Positions 51,412 through 60,645 are shown, counted from the stretch's first letter. The stretch: 64,000 nucleotides of DNA from a bacterium (GCA_905221145.1 CAJNCA010000009.1:1-64000), one strand, 5' to 3'. Numbers and translations are program-made. Notes: generated by a model not told the origin, from the sequence alone.

Positions 51412-52658
51412 TAGATATCATTTTTGAGATTAAGACCTGTCAAAAGAATTGCTAACAAGGAAAGACCAACAAATAGCATCCAAGTCAACTGTATATTCCA
51501 TACAGCTACAAGTGAAAAACAGGCTGTACCAAGAGGTACTGATAAGGTAAACAATAAACCCAAAAAATTACTGGTACGAGCTAGAACCTCTGGAGCTAGA
51601 TTTTTCAGGAGCATGGCATTAATCTTTGGTGGAACTTTACCAGAAACATACAGAGTTGAACAGAGAAATAGCAAACCAAGCACGACTTGATTGAATAAGT
51701 TAGCCAGACCAACTAGACTGACTCCTAATGTCACCCACATCATCAATCTAGGCAAGGACTGCTTCCCAAAATAATCATTTCCCGTAAGGCTACTGATGAT
51801 AATTGCTAATAAAACACAGACTTGCTCGATAAATAGTGCCTCTGTGTAAGAAAAATTCAAGAGAGAATGGCTCAAAAAGAAGATGTTATAAACGCTTCCT
51901 AGAGCGCCACCCAAGGCATTGATAAGCAAGACAGCAAAGATCATGAAACCAAAGTTTTTCTGTCCACTTTTAAGAAAAACGAGGCGTAAATTTCGGTAAA
52001 TTGTTAGGAACTGCTCTTTAATAGAAAGCTTCTCATTTTTTAGAATTTCACCATCAGCAGATGACATTGACAGGCTCAATTTGCTTTTTCCTAAAAAGAG
52101 GATCACGGCTGATACGAGGAAAAAGCAAGCATTGATTCCCGCAACGAGGGAAAAATTGTTGACTGATAGACCTAAGAGCCAGACTCCAAAAGCTTGACCA
52201 CCAATAGCTGAAATATAGGTGATGAACTGGGAAAAAGAATAAGCTTCCATCAGATCCTCTTCAGCCACTTTTTCCTTAACGAGAGGCATTCGCAAACCAC
52301 CAGCAAAATCACTGATGACATCACTAATGACATTGATTAAACACAGGATAGAAAAAGCAAAGAGACTAGCTTGCTGAACAACCAGGGCTGCCAGAAAAAA
52401 TAAAACCGCCTGAAACAAACCGCTATAGACCATCCATTTGACCTTGTCCCTTGTGTAATCTGCCCGAATTCCTACAAAAACTGTAAAGAGAGTCGGAAGA
52501 ATCATGACAATATTCGCCATAGCAACCGCAAAAGATGCTTGTGGCAAGGTCGATGCATAGACGATAAATACCAGATTAAAAATCGAAGCACCAAAGGCAT
52601 TGAAGAAGCGTGACAAAGTCAAGAGACGATAAGCTTGATTTCTAAACAATAATTTCAT
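51411..52658 (-). CDS. MFS transporter
   Basis: 415 residues, twelve predicted helices, MFS_3-like exporter fold; the inter-helix 2-3 loop is GIRADYTRDKVKW (motif A-like D-x-x-R/K). A long central loop (about 195-220) separates the two halves. Related to macrolide-efflux-like or peptide exporters; substrate unknown. Downstream of an Rgg regulator with its own extended -10 (TGC-TATACT at 52705-52713). Its TAA overlaps a BOX. Confidence 0.88.
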   Translation of the reverse strand: MKLLFRNQAYRLLTLSRFFNAFGASIFNLVFIVYASTLPQASFAVAMANIVMILPTLFTVFVGIRADYTRDKVKWMVYSGLFQAVLFFLAALVVQQASLFAFSILCLINVISDVISDFAGGLRMPLVKEKVAEEDLMEAYSFSQFITYISAIGGQAFGVWLLGLSVNNFSLVAGINACFFLVSAVILFLGKSKLSLSMSSADGEILKNEKLSIKEQFLTIYRNLRLVFLKSGQKNFGFMIFAVLLINALGGALGSVYNIFFLSHSLLNFSYTEALFIEQVCVLLAIIISSLTGNDYFGKQSLPRLMMWVTLGVSLVGLANLFNQVVLGLLFLCSTLYVSGKVPPKINAMLLKNLAPEVLARTSNFLGLLFTLSVPLGTACFSLVAVWNIQLTWMLFVGLSLLAILLTGLNLKNDI

Positions 52659-52704
52659 AGGTAATCTCCCTTCTTGCTCTAATCCCTATATGAAGTATGA
52701 CTAT

Positions 52705-52713
52705 AGTATAGCA
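52705..52713 (-). promoter_or_regulatory. MFS transporter promoter (extended -10)
   Basis: TGC-TATACT on the minus strand, 46 bp upstream of the start. The weak -35 fits a need for activation, for example by the adjacent Rgg protein. Confidence 0.5.
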
Positions 52714-52771
52714 CTTAGAAATTGAAAGGGAAAACTTTTGAATATATGCAACACACAAAATAAGCAAAAAA

Positions 52772-52820
52772 ACGATAGAAATTTTGTAATGACCTGAGGG
52801 AGATACAGAGTTCTATCGCT
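52772..52820 (-). terminator. rgg terminator
   Basis: CGATAGAA / TTCTATCG with a 7-nt T-run on the minus strand; long loop of about 27 nt. Confidence 0.75.
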
Positions 52821-52855
52821 TAAAATTTCAAATTATTTTCTTAGTTTGCAGATAT

Positions 52856-53707
52856 TCAACAATCGGTCGTTTTTCGATAGTATTCGGCGGATTTGTTACA
52901 GCCAAGCATCTCAAAAATATGGACAGCATCTTCCATCTTTTTCTGACCTTCCTTGAATCTGCCTTGCTTGCTATCAAGAAGACCTTCCGCCCACAAATAG
53001 ACAATTCGGAAATAGGTCTCATTTTCCTTGTAGAAATGCTCTTTAATGACACGTTTAAAATAAGAGGCATTGGTAAATTCTTCACACTCAATACTGGCTA
53101 AAAAACCATTCAATAGCATAGTGTGAAACAGGTTTCGATTACCAGACATTTCCATTAGAAAATCAGATTTTCGGACCATTTCTCGTACATATCTAGTAAA
53201 AAGGGAAACAGATAAGAACGGAGAACTGACCGAGAATAAATTGAGTTCATAGATTCCCCAAATCTCAGTAGAAAACAAGTAGTCATGAAGGACTTTCCCT
53301 TCCTCTGCCGTTAACTCTACCGTTTCATCCATGCTCTTCATATAAGACTTGATAATAATGGCATTTAGAATATGTTTCTGTTTGTTTTGAGAATGGGCAT
53401 GCTTTTGATATTCCTTGCGATACAGGTCTTCAAGAGGTGCTATATTCTTTATATCCAAGACATCTAGGATTTCTTTTCTCAACTCAGAATCAGTATCATT
53501 CTGAAAACCTCTAGCCAGAAAGAGAATTTCCTCCACACTGGCAGATATATTTTCTAGGGCAAACAAAAACTTTTCCACCGAAAGCTCACTCTGACCTGTT
53601 TCAAATCGGGACAACATGGACGGAGAAAATTGTCCCCCAGTTGCCTGTCTCAGCGAGATATTTCTTGACTCTCGTAATTGTCTAAAGACTTTTCCAATCT
53701 GCTCCAT
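52856..53707 (-). CDS. Rgg/GadR/MutR family regulator
   Basis: 283 residues. XRE helix-turn-helix at about 8-62 (SLRQATGGQFSPSMLSRFETGQ) and the helical Rgg C-terminal domain. Rgg proteins respond to short hydrophobic peptides and often activate adjacent genes, here probably the MFS transporter 197 bp downstream. No SHP-type peptide gene is visible in that gap. Divergent from the MIP18-type gene. Confidence 0.88.
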   Translation of the reverse strand: MEQIGKVFRQLRESRNISLRQATGGQFSPSMLSRFETGQSELSVEKFLFALENISASVEEILFLARGFQNDTDSELRKEILDVLDIKNIAPLEDLYRKEYQKHAHSQNKQKHILNAIIIKSYMKSMDETVELTAEEGKVLHDYLFSTEIWGIYELNLFSVSSPFLSVSLFTRYVREMVRKSDFLMEMSGNRNLFHTMLLNGFLASIECEEFTNASYFKRVIKEHFYKENETYFRIVYLWAEGLLDSKQGRFKEGQKKMEDAVHIFEMLGCNKSAEYYRKTTDC

Positions 53708-53830
53708 AGGCTTCCCCTTGATTCCGTATTTTCTTCATTTTATCATATTTTTCAGAAAATTCATCAAAAACTTGCCAAATTGTCAGAATTATGAGAAAAT
53801 AGAGGATATTTATCACGTGGAGGGACTGTA

Positions 53831-54172
53831 ATGAGAGAGGATATCAAAATCAATGACCGCGCTTTGGCCTTACAAGACCAAATTATTGAAAAACTAGAGA
53901 AGGTTTTTGATACAGATGTGGAATTGGATGTGTACAATCTAGGACTGATTTATGAAATCAATCTGGATGAAACGGGTCTCTGCAAGATTGTCATGACCTT
54001 CACCGACACCGCCTGCGATTGCGCCGAAAGTTTGCCTATCGAAATCGTGGCAGGTCTGAAACAAATCAAGGGTATCGAAGATGTCAAGGTTGAAGTTACC
54101 TGGTCGCCTGCCTGGAAGATCACACGAATCAGTCGCTACGGCCGTATTGCCCTTGGACTACCACCTCGTTAA
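53831..54172 (+). CDS. MIP18/DUF59 family protein
   Basis: 113 residues, iron-sulfur assembly (SufT/PaaD-like) fold. Conserved DVYNLGLIYEI and TFTDTACDCAESLP, the latter holding the family cysteines (TACDC), and WSPAWKITRIS. Members help assemble or insert Fe-S clusters; the neighbour ilvD encodes an Fe-S enzyme, which fits. Ribosome site GGAGGG. Confidence 0.9.
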   Translation: MREDIKINDRALALQDQIIEKLEKVFDTDVELDVYNLGLIYEINLDETGLCKIVMTFTDTACDCAESLPIEIVAGLKQIKGIEDVKVEVTWSPAWKITRISRYGRIALGLPPR

Positions 54173-54201
54173 GCAGGCAAATCACTTTTGGAGATGAAAA
54201 G

Positions 54202-54228
54202 AAGCAAGCCGAGATTGGCTTGCTTTTT
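54202..54228. terminator. Bidirectional terminator
   Basis: AAGCAAGCC / GGCTTGCTTTTT between convergent MIP18-type gene and ilvD. Confidence 0.88.
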
Positions 54229-54232
54229 GAGT

Positions 54233-55936
54233 TTACTTTTTACCTGACTTGTCCATATTCCAGAAGTCTGTCACGGCTCCGCGTGAAGCAGATGATACGA
54301 TGTGGGCATATTTACCAAGAACACCACGGCTGTAGAGTGGTGGCAAGGTTGTTTCTGCCTTGCGTTTTTCAAGTTCTTCTTCCGATACGGCCATTGAAAT
54401 TTCTTTGGTATCTTGGTCAACCGTAACGATATCGCCCGTACGAAGGTAGGCAATCGGTCCACCATCCTGAGCTTCAGGAGCTATATGTCCAACAACCAGA
54501 CCATAAGTACCACCAGAGAAGCGTCCATCCGTCAAGAGGGCAACCTTGTCTCCTTGACCTTTACCAACGATCATTGATGAAAGTGACAGCATCTCAGGCA
54601 TACCAGGACCACCTTTAGGTCCAACGAAACGAACAACGACTACATCACCATCAACGATTTCATCGGTCAGAACAGCCTGAATCGCATCTTCTTCTGAGTC
54701 AAAGACCTTAGCTGGTCCAACGTGACGACGCACTTTCACACCTGATACCTTGGCAACCGCACCATCAGGGGCAAGGTTTCCGTTCAAGATGATAAGCGGA
54801 CCGTCTGCACGTTTAGGATTTTCAAGTGGCATGATGACTTTTTGACCTGGTTTGAGGTCTGCAAAATCAGCCAAGTTCTCAGCAACAGTCTTACCAGTAC
54901 ATGTGATGCGGTCTCCATGAAGGAATCCATTCGCCAAGAGATATCTCATAACCGCAGGAACACCACCGACTTCATAGAGGTCTTGGAAGACATACTGACC
55001 AGATGGTTTCAAGTCGGCCAAGTGAGGCACACGCTCTTGGATTGTATTGAAGTCTTCAAGTGACAAGTCAACATTAGCCGCATGGGCAATGGCAAGCAAG
55101 TGAAGAGTGGCATTTGTAGAACCACCGAGAGCCATGGTTACAGTGATGGCATCTTCAAAGGCTTCACGAGTCAAGATATCTGAGGGTTTGAGACCAAGCT
55201 CCAGCATCTTGACAACAGCACGTCCTGCTGCTTCGATATCTTCTTTCTTGTCAGCTGATTCAGCTGGGTGAGATGAAGAACCTGGCAAACTCATGCCGAG
55301 AACTTCGATAGCAGTCGCCATGGTATTAGCTGTATACATACCACCACAGCCACCAGGGCCAGGGCAAGCATTACATTCAAGACGCTTCACGTCCTCAGCT
55401 GTCATGTCACCGTGGTTCCATTTTCCGATACCTTCAAAAACAGAAACCAAGTCGATGTCTTTGCCATCAAGATTTCCCGGTGCAATAGTTCCACCATAGG
55501 CGAAAATGGCTGGAATATCCATATTGGCAATAGCAATCATAGAACCAGGCATGTTCTTGTCACAGCCACCAATAGCGACGAATGCATCCACATTGTGACC
55601 ACCCATAGCCGCCTCAATAGAGTCCGCAATGATATCACGAGATGTTAGAGAGAAACGCATACCAGGCGTTCCCATGGCAATCCCGTCCGCTACGGTAATT
55701 GTCCCAAACTGCACAGGCCAAGCGCCTGCAGATTTGACACCTTCTTTCGCTAATTTCCCAAAATCATGCAAGTGAATGTTACACGGTGTATTTTCCGCCC
55801 AAGTCGAAATCACTCCCACAATCGGTGTTTCAAAGTCCTTATCTGTCATACCAGTCGCACGAAGCATGGCACGGTTTGGTGATTTAACCATGCTATCATA
55901 AATGCTACTGCGGTGACGTTTATCTAATTCAGTCAT
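54233..55936 (-). CDS. ilvD: Dihydroxy-acid dehydratase
   Basis: 567 residues. It converts 2,3-dihydroxy-isovalerate or -methylvalerate to the keto acids in valine, leucine and isoleucine synthesis. Cluster cysteines are in [10 protein letters not shown] and [18 protein letters not shown]. Fe-S enzyme, cytosolic. Single gene, separate from any other ilv gene. Confidence 0.97.
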   Translation of the reverse strand: MTELDKRHRSSIYDSMVKSPNRAMLRATGMTDKDFETPIVGVISTWAENTPCNIHLHDFGKLAKEGVKSAGAWPVQFGTITVADGIAMGTPGMRFSLTSRDIIADSIEAAMGGHNVDAFVAIGGCDKNMPGSMIAIANMDIPAIFAYGGTIAPGNLDGKDIDLVSVFEGIGKWNHGDMTAEDVKRLECNACPGPGGCGGMYTANTMATAIEVLGMSLPGSSSHPAESADKKEDIEAAGRAVVKMLELGLKPSDILTREAFEDAITVTMALGGSTNATLHLLAIAHAANVDLSLEDFNTIQERVPHLADLKPSGQYVFQDLYEVGGVPAVMRYLLANGFLHGDRITCTGKTVAENLADFADLKPGQKVIMPLENPKRADGPLIILNGNLAPDGAVAKVSGVKVRRHVGPAKVFDSEEDAIQAVLTDEIVDGDVVVVRFVGPKGGPGMPEMLSLSSMIVGKGQGDKVALLTDGRFSGGTYGLVVGHIAPEAQDGGPIAYLRTGDIVTVDQDTKEISMAVSEEELEKRKAETTLPPLYSRGVLGKYAHIVSSASRGAVTDFWNMDKSGKK

Positions 55937-56062
55937 TTGTTCCCTCCCATTTCAGTTTTTACTATTATAGCACATTTTAAAAGCAATGAACAGAAGAAAA
56001 TTCTTGAATTTTCAGAAAATTCTATACAGCAATCTTTTCTTTAAAAATATTACATTTATTTC

Positions 56063-56100
56063 TTGACTTTATAAATTAAAGTGATATCATTTAGATATCA
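56063..56100 (+). promoter_or_regulatory. Promoter of the SPFH-RHH pair with dyad
   Basis: TTGACT (56063-56068), 16-bp spacer, TATCAT (56085-56090). The inverted repeat TGATATC-ATTTA-GATATCA (56082-56100) covers the -10 and start region, a likely repressor site. Confidence 0.65.
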
Positions 56101-56120
56101 AATAACAGGAGGTCATTCTT

Positions 56121-57128
56121 ATGACTGAAAAACTAATCAATTCAAAACCAAATGGTGTATTCGCATTGATTCTCATTGAGTTGACACTTGTACTTGGTAT
56201 CTTTATATTAATAATGGGTGCTGGTTCGGAAAACATTTTTGGGATTATTATCGGACTTTTATTAAGCTTAATTGCAGGTCTAGCTCATGCTGGTTTAAAA
56301 GTTGTCAAACCTCAGGAGGCTCTGGTTCTTACACTCTTTGGTAACTATACAGGTACCATCAAAGAACCTGGTTTTTACTTTGTCAATCCCTTCAGCGTAG
56401 CAGTTAACCCTGCAAACCACACTCGACTTGGACAAAGTGGTGACGTTAGCACGAAATCTCCTTTTTCAGGGATGAAATCATCAAATGGCAATGATGTAAA
56501 TCTTGAAATTGGTAAGAAACAGATTTCCCTCAAAGTCATGACCTTGAGCAATTCTCGCCAAAAAATCAATGATTGTCTAGGAAATCCTGTAGAAATCGGT
56601 ATCGCGGTAACTTGGAGAGTTGTCGATACCGCTAAGGCAGTCTTCAACGTTGATAACTACAAGGAATATCTCTCTTTGCAATGTGATAGCGCCCTTCGTA
56701 ATATTGTCCGCATCTACCCTTACGATGTGTCTCCTAATGTAGATACTACAGGTGACGGGCAAGCTGATGAAGGTAGTCTTCGTGGCTCTAGTGAAATTGT
56801 AGCTAACCGTATTCGTGAAGAAATCCAAAGTCGTGTTGAGGATGCTGGCTTGGAAATCCTTGAAGCACGTATTACTTACCTAGCTTACGCACCAGAAATT
56901 GCTGCCGTCATGCTTCAACGTCAACAAGCATCTGCCATTATTGATGCCCGGAAGATGATTGTCGACGGTGCTGTAGGAATGGTTGAAATGGCACTAGAAC
57001 GTCTCAATGAAGGGGAATTGGTAGAGCTTGATGAAGAACGAAAAGCTGCCATGGTTTCAAATCTCCTAGTCGTTCTCTGTGGCAATCATGATGCACAACC
57101 AATTGTCAACACAGGAAGTCTTTACTAA
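56121..57128 (+). CDS. SPFH/band-7 domain membrane protein
   Basis: 335 residues. Two adjacent membrane helices at about 12-35 and 38-56, then the SPFH/band-7 domain (about 63-250, [31 protein letters not shown]) and a C-terminal helical region with EAARAQ-like [14 protein letters not shown]. Such proteins form scaffold-like assemblies at the membrane. AGGAGG ribosome site. It is coupled to the small RHH protein gene 2 bp downstream. Confidence 0.9.
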   Translation: MTEKLINSKPNGVFALILIELTLVLGIFILIMGAGSENIFGIIIGLLLSLIAGLAHAGLKVVKPQEALVLTLFGNYTGTIKEPGFYFVNPFSVAVNPANHTRLGQSGDVSTKSPFSGMKSSNGNDVNLEIGKKQISLKVMTLSNSRQKINDCLGNPVEIGIAVTWRVVDTAKAVFNVDNYKEYLSLQCDSALRNIVRIYPYDVSPNVDTTGDGQADEGSLRGSSEIVANRIREEIQSRVEDAGLEILEARITYLAYAPEIAAVMLQRQQASAIIDARKMIVDGAVGMVEMALERLNEGELVELDEERKAAMVSNLLVVLCGNHDAQPIVNTGSLY

Positions 57129-57130
57129 AG

Positions 57131-57331
57131 ATGGCTGAAGCTAAAAAAAAGCAGATCCCCCTTCGACTCTCAACAAAGTTATACGCTGCACTCGCATCAT
57201 GGGCAGAAGACGACTTTCGTTCAGTCAATGGGCAAATCGAATATCTCCTCACAGAATGTGTCAAACAACGGAAGAAAGACGGAAAATACGTGTCAGAAAC
57301 CATTGACGAACCATTTGAGATTGATATTTAA
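57131..57331 (+). CDS. Ribbon-helix-helix (Arc-like) protein
   Basis: 66 residues. [20 protein letters not shown]...[14 protein letters not shown] matches the RHH/Arc pattern: a beta-strand (IPLRLS) followed by two helices with the N-G-Q-I-E-Y motif. Probable DNA-binding repressor, possibly of its own operon through the TGATATC dyad. Starts 2 bp after the SPFH stop; no separate ribosome site is obvious, consistent with coupling. Confidence 0.8.
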   Translation: MAEAKKKQIPLRLSTKLYAALASWAEDDFRSVNGQIEYLLTECVKQRKKDGKYVSETIDEPFEIDI

Positions 57332-57335
57332 CACC

Positions 57336-57371
57336 TTCTCCTGTCTGCTAGGGCGGACAGGAGAATTTTTT
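57336..57371 (+). terminator. Terminator after the RHH gene
   Basis: TTCTCCTGTC / GGACAGGAGAA with TTTTTT. Confidence 0.88.
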
Positions 57372-57397
57372 CATCTTTTTTTGTCAAGTAACTTTAC

Positions 57398-57426
57398 TTT
57401 ACAAAAAAAATGTGTTATTCTAGTAT
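57398..57426 (+). promoter_or_regulatory. rpmF-rpmG promoter
   Basis: TTTACA (57398-57403), 17-bp spacer, TAGTAT (57421-57426). Confidence 0.65.
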
Positions 57427-57482
57427 GGTTGATGAAAATCAGTAGATTGAATCGAATATAAATACCTAAAGGAGAAATCAAA

Positions 57483-57665
57483 ATGGCAGTACCTGCACGT
57501 CGCACTTCAAAAGCGAAGAAAAACAAACGTCGTACACACTACAAAGTAACAGCTCCATCTGTAAACTTTGACGAAACTACTGGAGATTACTCACGTTCTC
57601 ACCGTGTATCACTTAAAGGATACTACAAAGGACGTAAAATCGCTAAAGCTGCATCAGCTGAATAA
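57483..57665 (+). CDS. rpmF: Ribosomal protein bL32
   Basis: 60 residues, typical [17 protein letters not shown] start. It is the zinc-free form: the CxxC pairs of zinc-type L32 are absent. Ribosome site AAAGGAG. 15 bp before rpmG. Confidence 0.97.
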
Positions 57666-57680
57666 TAGAAGGGAGATACC

Positions 57681-57830
57681 ATGCGCGTAAATATTACACT
57701 TGAACACAAAGAATCTGGTGAACGCTTGTACCTTACTTCTAAAAACAAACGTAACACTCCAGACCGTCTTCAATTGAAGAAATACTCACCAAAACTTCGC
57801 AAACACGTTGTGTTTACAGAAGTTAAGTAA
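57681..57830 (+). CDS. rpmG: Ribosomal protein bL33
   Basis: 49 residues ([20 protein letters not shown] start, FTEVK end), AAGGGAG ribosome site. Zinc-free paralogue: Cys residues are lacking. Second gene after rpmF, with terminator 25 bp on. Confidence 0.95.
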
Positions 57831-57855
57831 GCATTCAATACGAATCAATACAGAA

Positions 57856-57880
57856 GAAAAACGCATTCAAGCGTTTTTTC
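57856..57880 (+). terminator. rpmG terminator
   Basis: GAAAAACGC / GCGTTTTTTC hairpin. Confidence 0.85.
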
Positions 57881-58144
57881 TTTTTATCAACTACCTTATA
57901 TTTCAATTCAAACTCTTCTTATCCTACAATCTTTTTTGTCAAACTGATTTGAATCAGGTAATTTTAGCACTTTACTGCACTCGAGTTAACCGATGTCATC
58001 ATTTTTCACCTGTATTATACATGATGTATAAAATAGTTTTTTCATCATCTAACCTGTAAAATGGGGATTGGTGACACGGGTTCTAATTTAAGTGAAATGG
58101 ATTCAAGACACAAACACACTCTGAGGAAATATAGAAACAAAAGC
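57881..58144. other. AT-rich intergenic stretch
   Basis: About 260 bp without a supported gene, promoter or strong hairpin. It ends at the promoter of the antitoxin RNA. Confidence 0.6.
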
Positions 58145-58173
58145 TTGAAATATTAGGTGTTATATGTTAGAAT
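58145..58173 (+). promoter_or_regulatory. Antitoxin RNA promoter
   Basis: TTGAAA (58145-58150), 17-bp spacer, TAGAAT (58168-58173). Transcription would begin near 58180. Confidence 0.75.
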
Positions 58174-58179
58174 AAACTT

Positions 58180-58247
58180 ACAATGTGAGTAAAGTTACAG
58201 CATATGTAACTAAAAAAGCCCCATCGTGCCACCGACGGGGTTTTTTG
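58180..58247 (+). ncRNA. Antisense RNA antitoxin of the Fst-like locus (RNA II)
   Basis: Short RNA of about 68 nt. It contains TGTGAGTAAAGTT (58184-58196) and CATATGTAAC (58201-58210), both repeated at 58346-58358 and 58364-58373 at the start of the toxin gene on the other strand. The RNA is therefore complementary to the toxin start codon region. It ends at the shared hairpin. This is the layout of par of pAD1 and its chromosomal relatives. Confidence 0.8.
58212..58246. terminator. Shared bidirectional terminator of the TA locus
   Basis: AAAAAAGCCCC / GGGGTTTTTT around ATCGTGCCACCGAC; serves both the antitoxin RNA (plus) and the toxin mRNA (minus). Confidence 0.88.
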
Positions 58248-58270
58248 CTACCCTCTAAAAGGGTTAACCA

Positions 58271-58366
58271 TTACTTTTTACGTTTCTTAAGCCATAACTT
58301 GAAAAGCTCAGATAACACGTTAATAAGTAACGGAGCTAGAAACACTGTGAGTAAAGTTTCTAACAT
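58271..58366 (-). CDS. Fst-family type I toxin
   Basis: 31 residues beginning MLETLLTVFLAPLL and ending LWLKKRKK. This is the Fst/Ldr pattern: a single membrane helix with the central Pro and a basic tail. The peptide inserts in the membrane when its antisense RNA is lost. AAGGGAGG ribosome site 8 nt before the ATG; promoter TTGATG-17-TATAAT upstream; mRNA converges on the antitoxin RNA and ends at their shared terminator. Intact, with no frame disruption. Confidence 0.88.
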   Translation of the reverse strand: MLETLLTVFLAPLLINVLSELFKLWLKKRKK

Positions 58367-58405
58367 ATGTAACACCTCCCTTCCTTAAAGTGAGGGGGCC
58401 AAAAT

Positions 58406-58434
58406 ATTATATCATACCAGATTTATGCCATCAA
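58406..58434 (-). promoter_or_regulatory. Toxin mRNA promoter
   Basis: TTGATG (58429-58434), 17-bp spacer, TATAAT (58406-58411) on the minus strand. The ~35-nt leader contains CCCTCAC facing the Shine-Dalgarno and may partly mask it. Confidence 0.75.
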
Positions 58435-58498
58435 CATCGAGTAATTCTTGGAATAGATAGACTTAGATACACAACTAACCTTACTAGCAAATCTCTAA

Positions 58499-58540
58499 AC
58501 AAACCCACAAATCAACGTTTTAAAACAAAGCAAAAAGCCC
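58499..58540. repeat. 42-bp direct repeat, left (att-like)
   Basis: 39 of 42 bases identical to 60569-60610. It begins ACAAACCCA and ends CAAAGCAAAAAGCCC, the last part being the T-run arm of a terminator in both places. Confidence 0.8.
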
Positions 58541-58661
58541 CTGGAATCGCTTCTAAGGGCTGATTTATTTGCAAGGATAGGCAGGACTGTCGGGGCTCCT
58601 GCATTTCTCGACCCACTATAAGTGGCGCGTTGGTGACAGATTCTCAACCTCTATCCTTCAT
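58530..58661 (-). ncRNA. Structured small RNA candidate
   Basis: Promoter TTGAAA (58690-58695), 16-bp spacer, TATAAT (58668-58673) with TGC extension. Predicted start near 58661. Outer stem AAGGATAG/CTATCCTT (58651-58658 with 58573-58580) encloses two hairpins, CCACT-ATA-AGTGG (58613-58625) and GCAGGA/TCCTGC (58581-58602), giving a three-way junction. A terminator (58536-58561) follows. No open frame. I cannot match it to a named RNA family. Confidence 0.65.
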
Positions 58662-58738
58662 ATCTTCATTATAGCACTTTTTTCTCAACTTTCAATCCGT
58701 GCATTTCAATTTATTACCTATATTTTCTCTATTGTACT

Positions 58739-58966
58739 TCAACCATATTGTACTTCCACCTCACTCATGATTTCCAGCAAAGTTTTCCCGTTAATCTGTA
58801 AAGAAATTAACTCATCAAAAGATGCCACTTTATATTCATTATCTTCAAGGACGACGACAATATCATAAACAGAATTAGGAAAAATACCACATGCTTGACC
58901 CTTATAATCAAAAAAAGCGTCCCAACCATTGTCATACAATGCTCGTAAATCATCTAATATTGCCAT
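58739..58966 (-). CDS. Small orphan protein, immunity-like
   Basis: 75 residues, acidic, predicted alpha/beta, beginning MAILDDLRALYDNGWDAFFD. No membrane helix. AGGAG lies 14 nt upstream, rather far. Size, acidity and clustering with similar orphan genes suggest an immunity protein of a polymorphic or contact-dependent toxin, but no toxin gene is in the window. Inference only. Confidence 0.6.
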   Translation of the reverse strand: MAILDDLRALYDNGWDAFFDYKGQACGIFPNSVYDIVVVLEDNEYKVASFDELISLQINGKTLLEIMSEVEVQYG

Positions 58967-59004
58967 AATATATCTTGATTCTCCTATATAAGATATTCCA
59001 CAAC

Positions 59005-59247
59005 TTATCCAAAGCCATACGAAAACTTATCTGGCAATTCTTTTCCTAACTTAATACTTTTAATCAAAGTATCTTTGACAAACAAAGCAAATTGTCCTAA
59101 ATCATCTCCAACATAGCTATATTCCAAATTAGTTTTATCGACAGTTGCAATACCTCTACAACATCCACTCACAATAGAATACTGCCTCTTAGAGGCTCCA
59201 TCTTCCATTTTGTACATCGTAATAATTTGTTTATCAATCTTTGTCAT
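59005..59247 (-). CDS. Small orphan protein
   Basis: 80 residues, beta-rich (RQYSIVSGCCRGIATVDKTNLEYSY) with an internal Cys-Cys pair and a C-terminal helix. No strong ribosome site. 38 bp upstream of the next orphan gene in the same direction. No family recognised. Confidence 0.55.
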   Translation of the reverse strand: MTKIDKQIITMYKMEDGASKRQYSIVSGCCRGIATVDKTNLEYSYVGDDLGQFALFVKDTLIKSIKLGKELPDKFSYGFG

Positions 59248-59290
59248 TTTCTATTTAATGTGAAATAAGTGCTTGAATTATTCTTGGTGC

Positions 59291-59560
59291 TCAAAAATAT
59301 AATTGCAACAAGGTATCGAAATCGTCTTCGAAAACATTTTGACTATTCTGTTTTATTTGCTCAATGATTTTATCCTTTTTATCTCTGTCCAAAGGGAGTG
59401 TTTCAAACGCTTCTTCTTTTACTAAGAATTCGCCATTTTCTCCCTGGAATTCTTTTGTAATTTTTCTAATATGACTCTCGAAATCGATAGTTTGAAGTTC
59501 TTCGTCATTGATGTTATCTTCAATCGCATCTAGTAACAAACTGATTGAAATTTTAATCAT
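59291..59560 (-). CDS. Small orphan acidic protein
   Basis: 89 residues, strongly acidic, mainly helical; ends NVFEDDFDTLLQLYF. AAAGG lies upstream of the ATG with long spacing. Part of the array of small same-strand genes; resembles cytosolic immunity proteins in composition only. Confidence 0.6.
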   Translation of the reverse strand: MIKISISLLLDAIEDNINDEELQTIDFESHIRKITKEFQGENGEFLVKEEAFETLPLDRDKKDKIIEQIKQNSQNVFEDDFDTLLQLYF

Positions 59561-59643
59561 CTTTAAATACCTTTATTTTCTATTAGTCCTTATATGTTTT
59601 TTATCACAAATACCATATTATTGCTACAATTTCTATCAATCCA

Positions 59644-59919
59644 TTAAGATTCGCTATTCGATCTTCTAAATACCGCCTCTTTATTCATCAAGTCATCCTC
59701 AGTGTAGTCAATTGTAAATGTACCTATTTCAAAGATCGATTTAGGTGGAGTTAAATGAATCATAGGGACACTACGTACCCTATACTCTTTTTCTCTAATT
59801 CTAACAAACTGATTGATTTTCAAATCTGAAAAATCAGGATTCTCAACAGTAATAGAAACAAGACGATTCGCAATTTTATAAACATCAATTATCTTATTTT
59901 TCACGATTAATTTATCCAT
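59644..59919 (-). CDS. Small orphan beta-rich protein
   Basis: 91 residues, mostly strands (LIVKNKIIDVYKIANRLVSITVE, then IREKEYRVRSVPMIHL). No visible Shine-Dalgarno; starts 10 bp after the upstream pseudogene stop, so translation was probably coupled. Function unknown. Confidence 0.6.
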   Translation of the reverse strand: MDKLIVKNKIIDVYKIANRLVSITVENPDFSDLKINQFVRIREKEYRVRSVPMIHLTPPKSIFEIGTFTIDYTEDDLMNKEAVFRRSNSES

Positions 59920-59929
59920 AATTACTATT

Positions 59930-60115
59930 TCAAAACTTGCGTTCTAGGGAATCAAAACCAATTTTCGATTTAATACTATCAAATAAATCTAAAATAGAGT
60001 GGGGAGTGTCTTTCTTAAACGATAAAGAAGGTTTATCTTGGTCTGGATAAACTCGGTCAACCCACTAATCAATTTGATTATAAAAAATCAATAACTCTTT
60101 GCTTAGTGGTATCAT
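59930..60115 (-). pseudogene. Decayed small gene with in-frame stop
   Basis: Reads MIPLSKELLIFYNQID, then TAG at 60065-60067 (codon 17), then an open frame WVDRVYPDQDKPSLSFKK... to TGA at 59930. A 61-residue protein inactivated by one stop. Same strand and spacing as the intact orphan genes. Confidence 0.6.
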
Positions 60116-60237
60116 CAAATCTAAAACGAAACCTCCTTTACTTTAACTTCATTATAAACTTTCCTATCCTAATATTCAATCCACAAGACACCATTACAAT
60201 AGCTTTTTAGCTTCTTTTCTACTTCGTCAGTGGTCAA
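60078..60237 (-). pseudogene. Second decayed small gene
   Basis: TTG 60237 after AAAGGAGTAGCAGC begins LTTDEVEKKLKSYCNGVLWIEY, hits TAG at 60169-60171, and continues DRKVYNEVKVKE. A frameshift then leads to a tail reading RFDDTTKQRVIDFL before TAA at 60078. It overlaps the start of the other pseudogene. Confidence 0.5.
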
Positions 60238-60266
60238 GCTGCTACTCCTTTATGATATAATTAGTT

Positions 60267-60383
60267 TAAAGAGAAGTGAGGTAGAAATGATAGTGTCGCT
60301 ACGCAACTTCATAGTATGAGATGACGGGACAGGCACACCGTCCACTACTCTCGAGCGCTTAGATTATTCTAAGTGCTTTTTTT
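60267..60383 (+). ncRNA. Structured small RNA / leader with terminator
   Basis: Extended -10 TG-A-TATAAT at 60253-60261. Then nested stems GAAGT..ACTTC (60273-60310) and GTAG..CTAC, a hairpin GACGG/CCGTC (60323-60342), and terminator AGCGCTTAG/CTAAGTGCTTTTTTT (60354-60383). A 10-codon frame MIVSLRNFIV (60287-60319) with GAGGT upstream lies inside. Could be an attenuator leader left from the integrated element, or an independent RNA. Confidence 0.55.
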
Positions 60384-60436
60384 GCATTTTCTCGGTGTTC
60401 GCTCTTGGTTCAAGTCCATTCTCCATACCATTTGGT

Positions 60437-60550
60437 AAGAAATTAGGTCATTCTACACTGGCTATGACTATGGACACTTACAGTCATCTCTCCAAAGAAA
60501 AAGCAAAAACAGCCGTCTCATTTTATGAGAAAGTTGTTAGTTCTTTGTGA
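60437..60550 (+). pseudogene. Tyrosine recombinase (integrase) C-terminal remnant
   Basis: 38 codons: KKLGHSTLAMTMDTYSHLSKEK... to TGA. LGHS and the tyrosine in MDTYSH are the last catalytic block of phage-type integrases. The rest of the gene is missing upstream. The stop is 18 bp from the right att-like repeat, where attachment sites normally lie. Confidence 0.8.
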
Positions 60551-60568
60551 AGGGAGACAAAAAGGGGG

Positions 60569-60610
60569 ACAAACCCAGAAATCAACCTTTTAAGACAAAG
60601 CAAAAAGCCC
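60569..60610. repeat. 42-bp direct repeat, right (att-like)
   Basis: Partner of 58499-58540 (3 mismatches). Its end overlaps the rpsD terminator. Confidence 0.8.
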
Positions 60611-60628
60611 ACTGTTGTAGGCTTTCTG
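60604..60628 (-). terminator. rpsD terminator
   Basis: AAAGCCTAC / GTGGGCTTTTT-type hairpin on the minus strand, 18 bp after the rpsD stop; its T-run arm belongs to the att-like repeat. Confidence 0.8.
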
Positions 60629-60645
60629 TAAGATATATCTTAAAA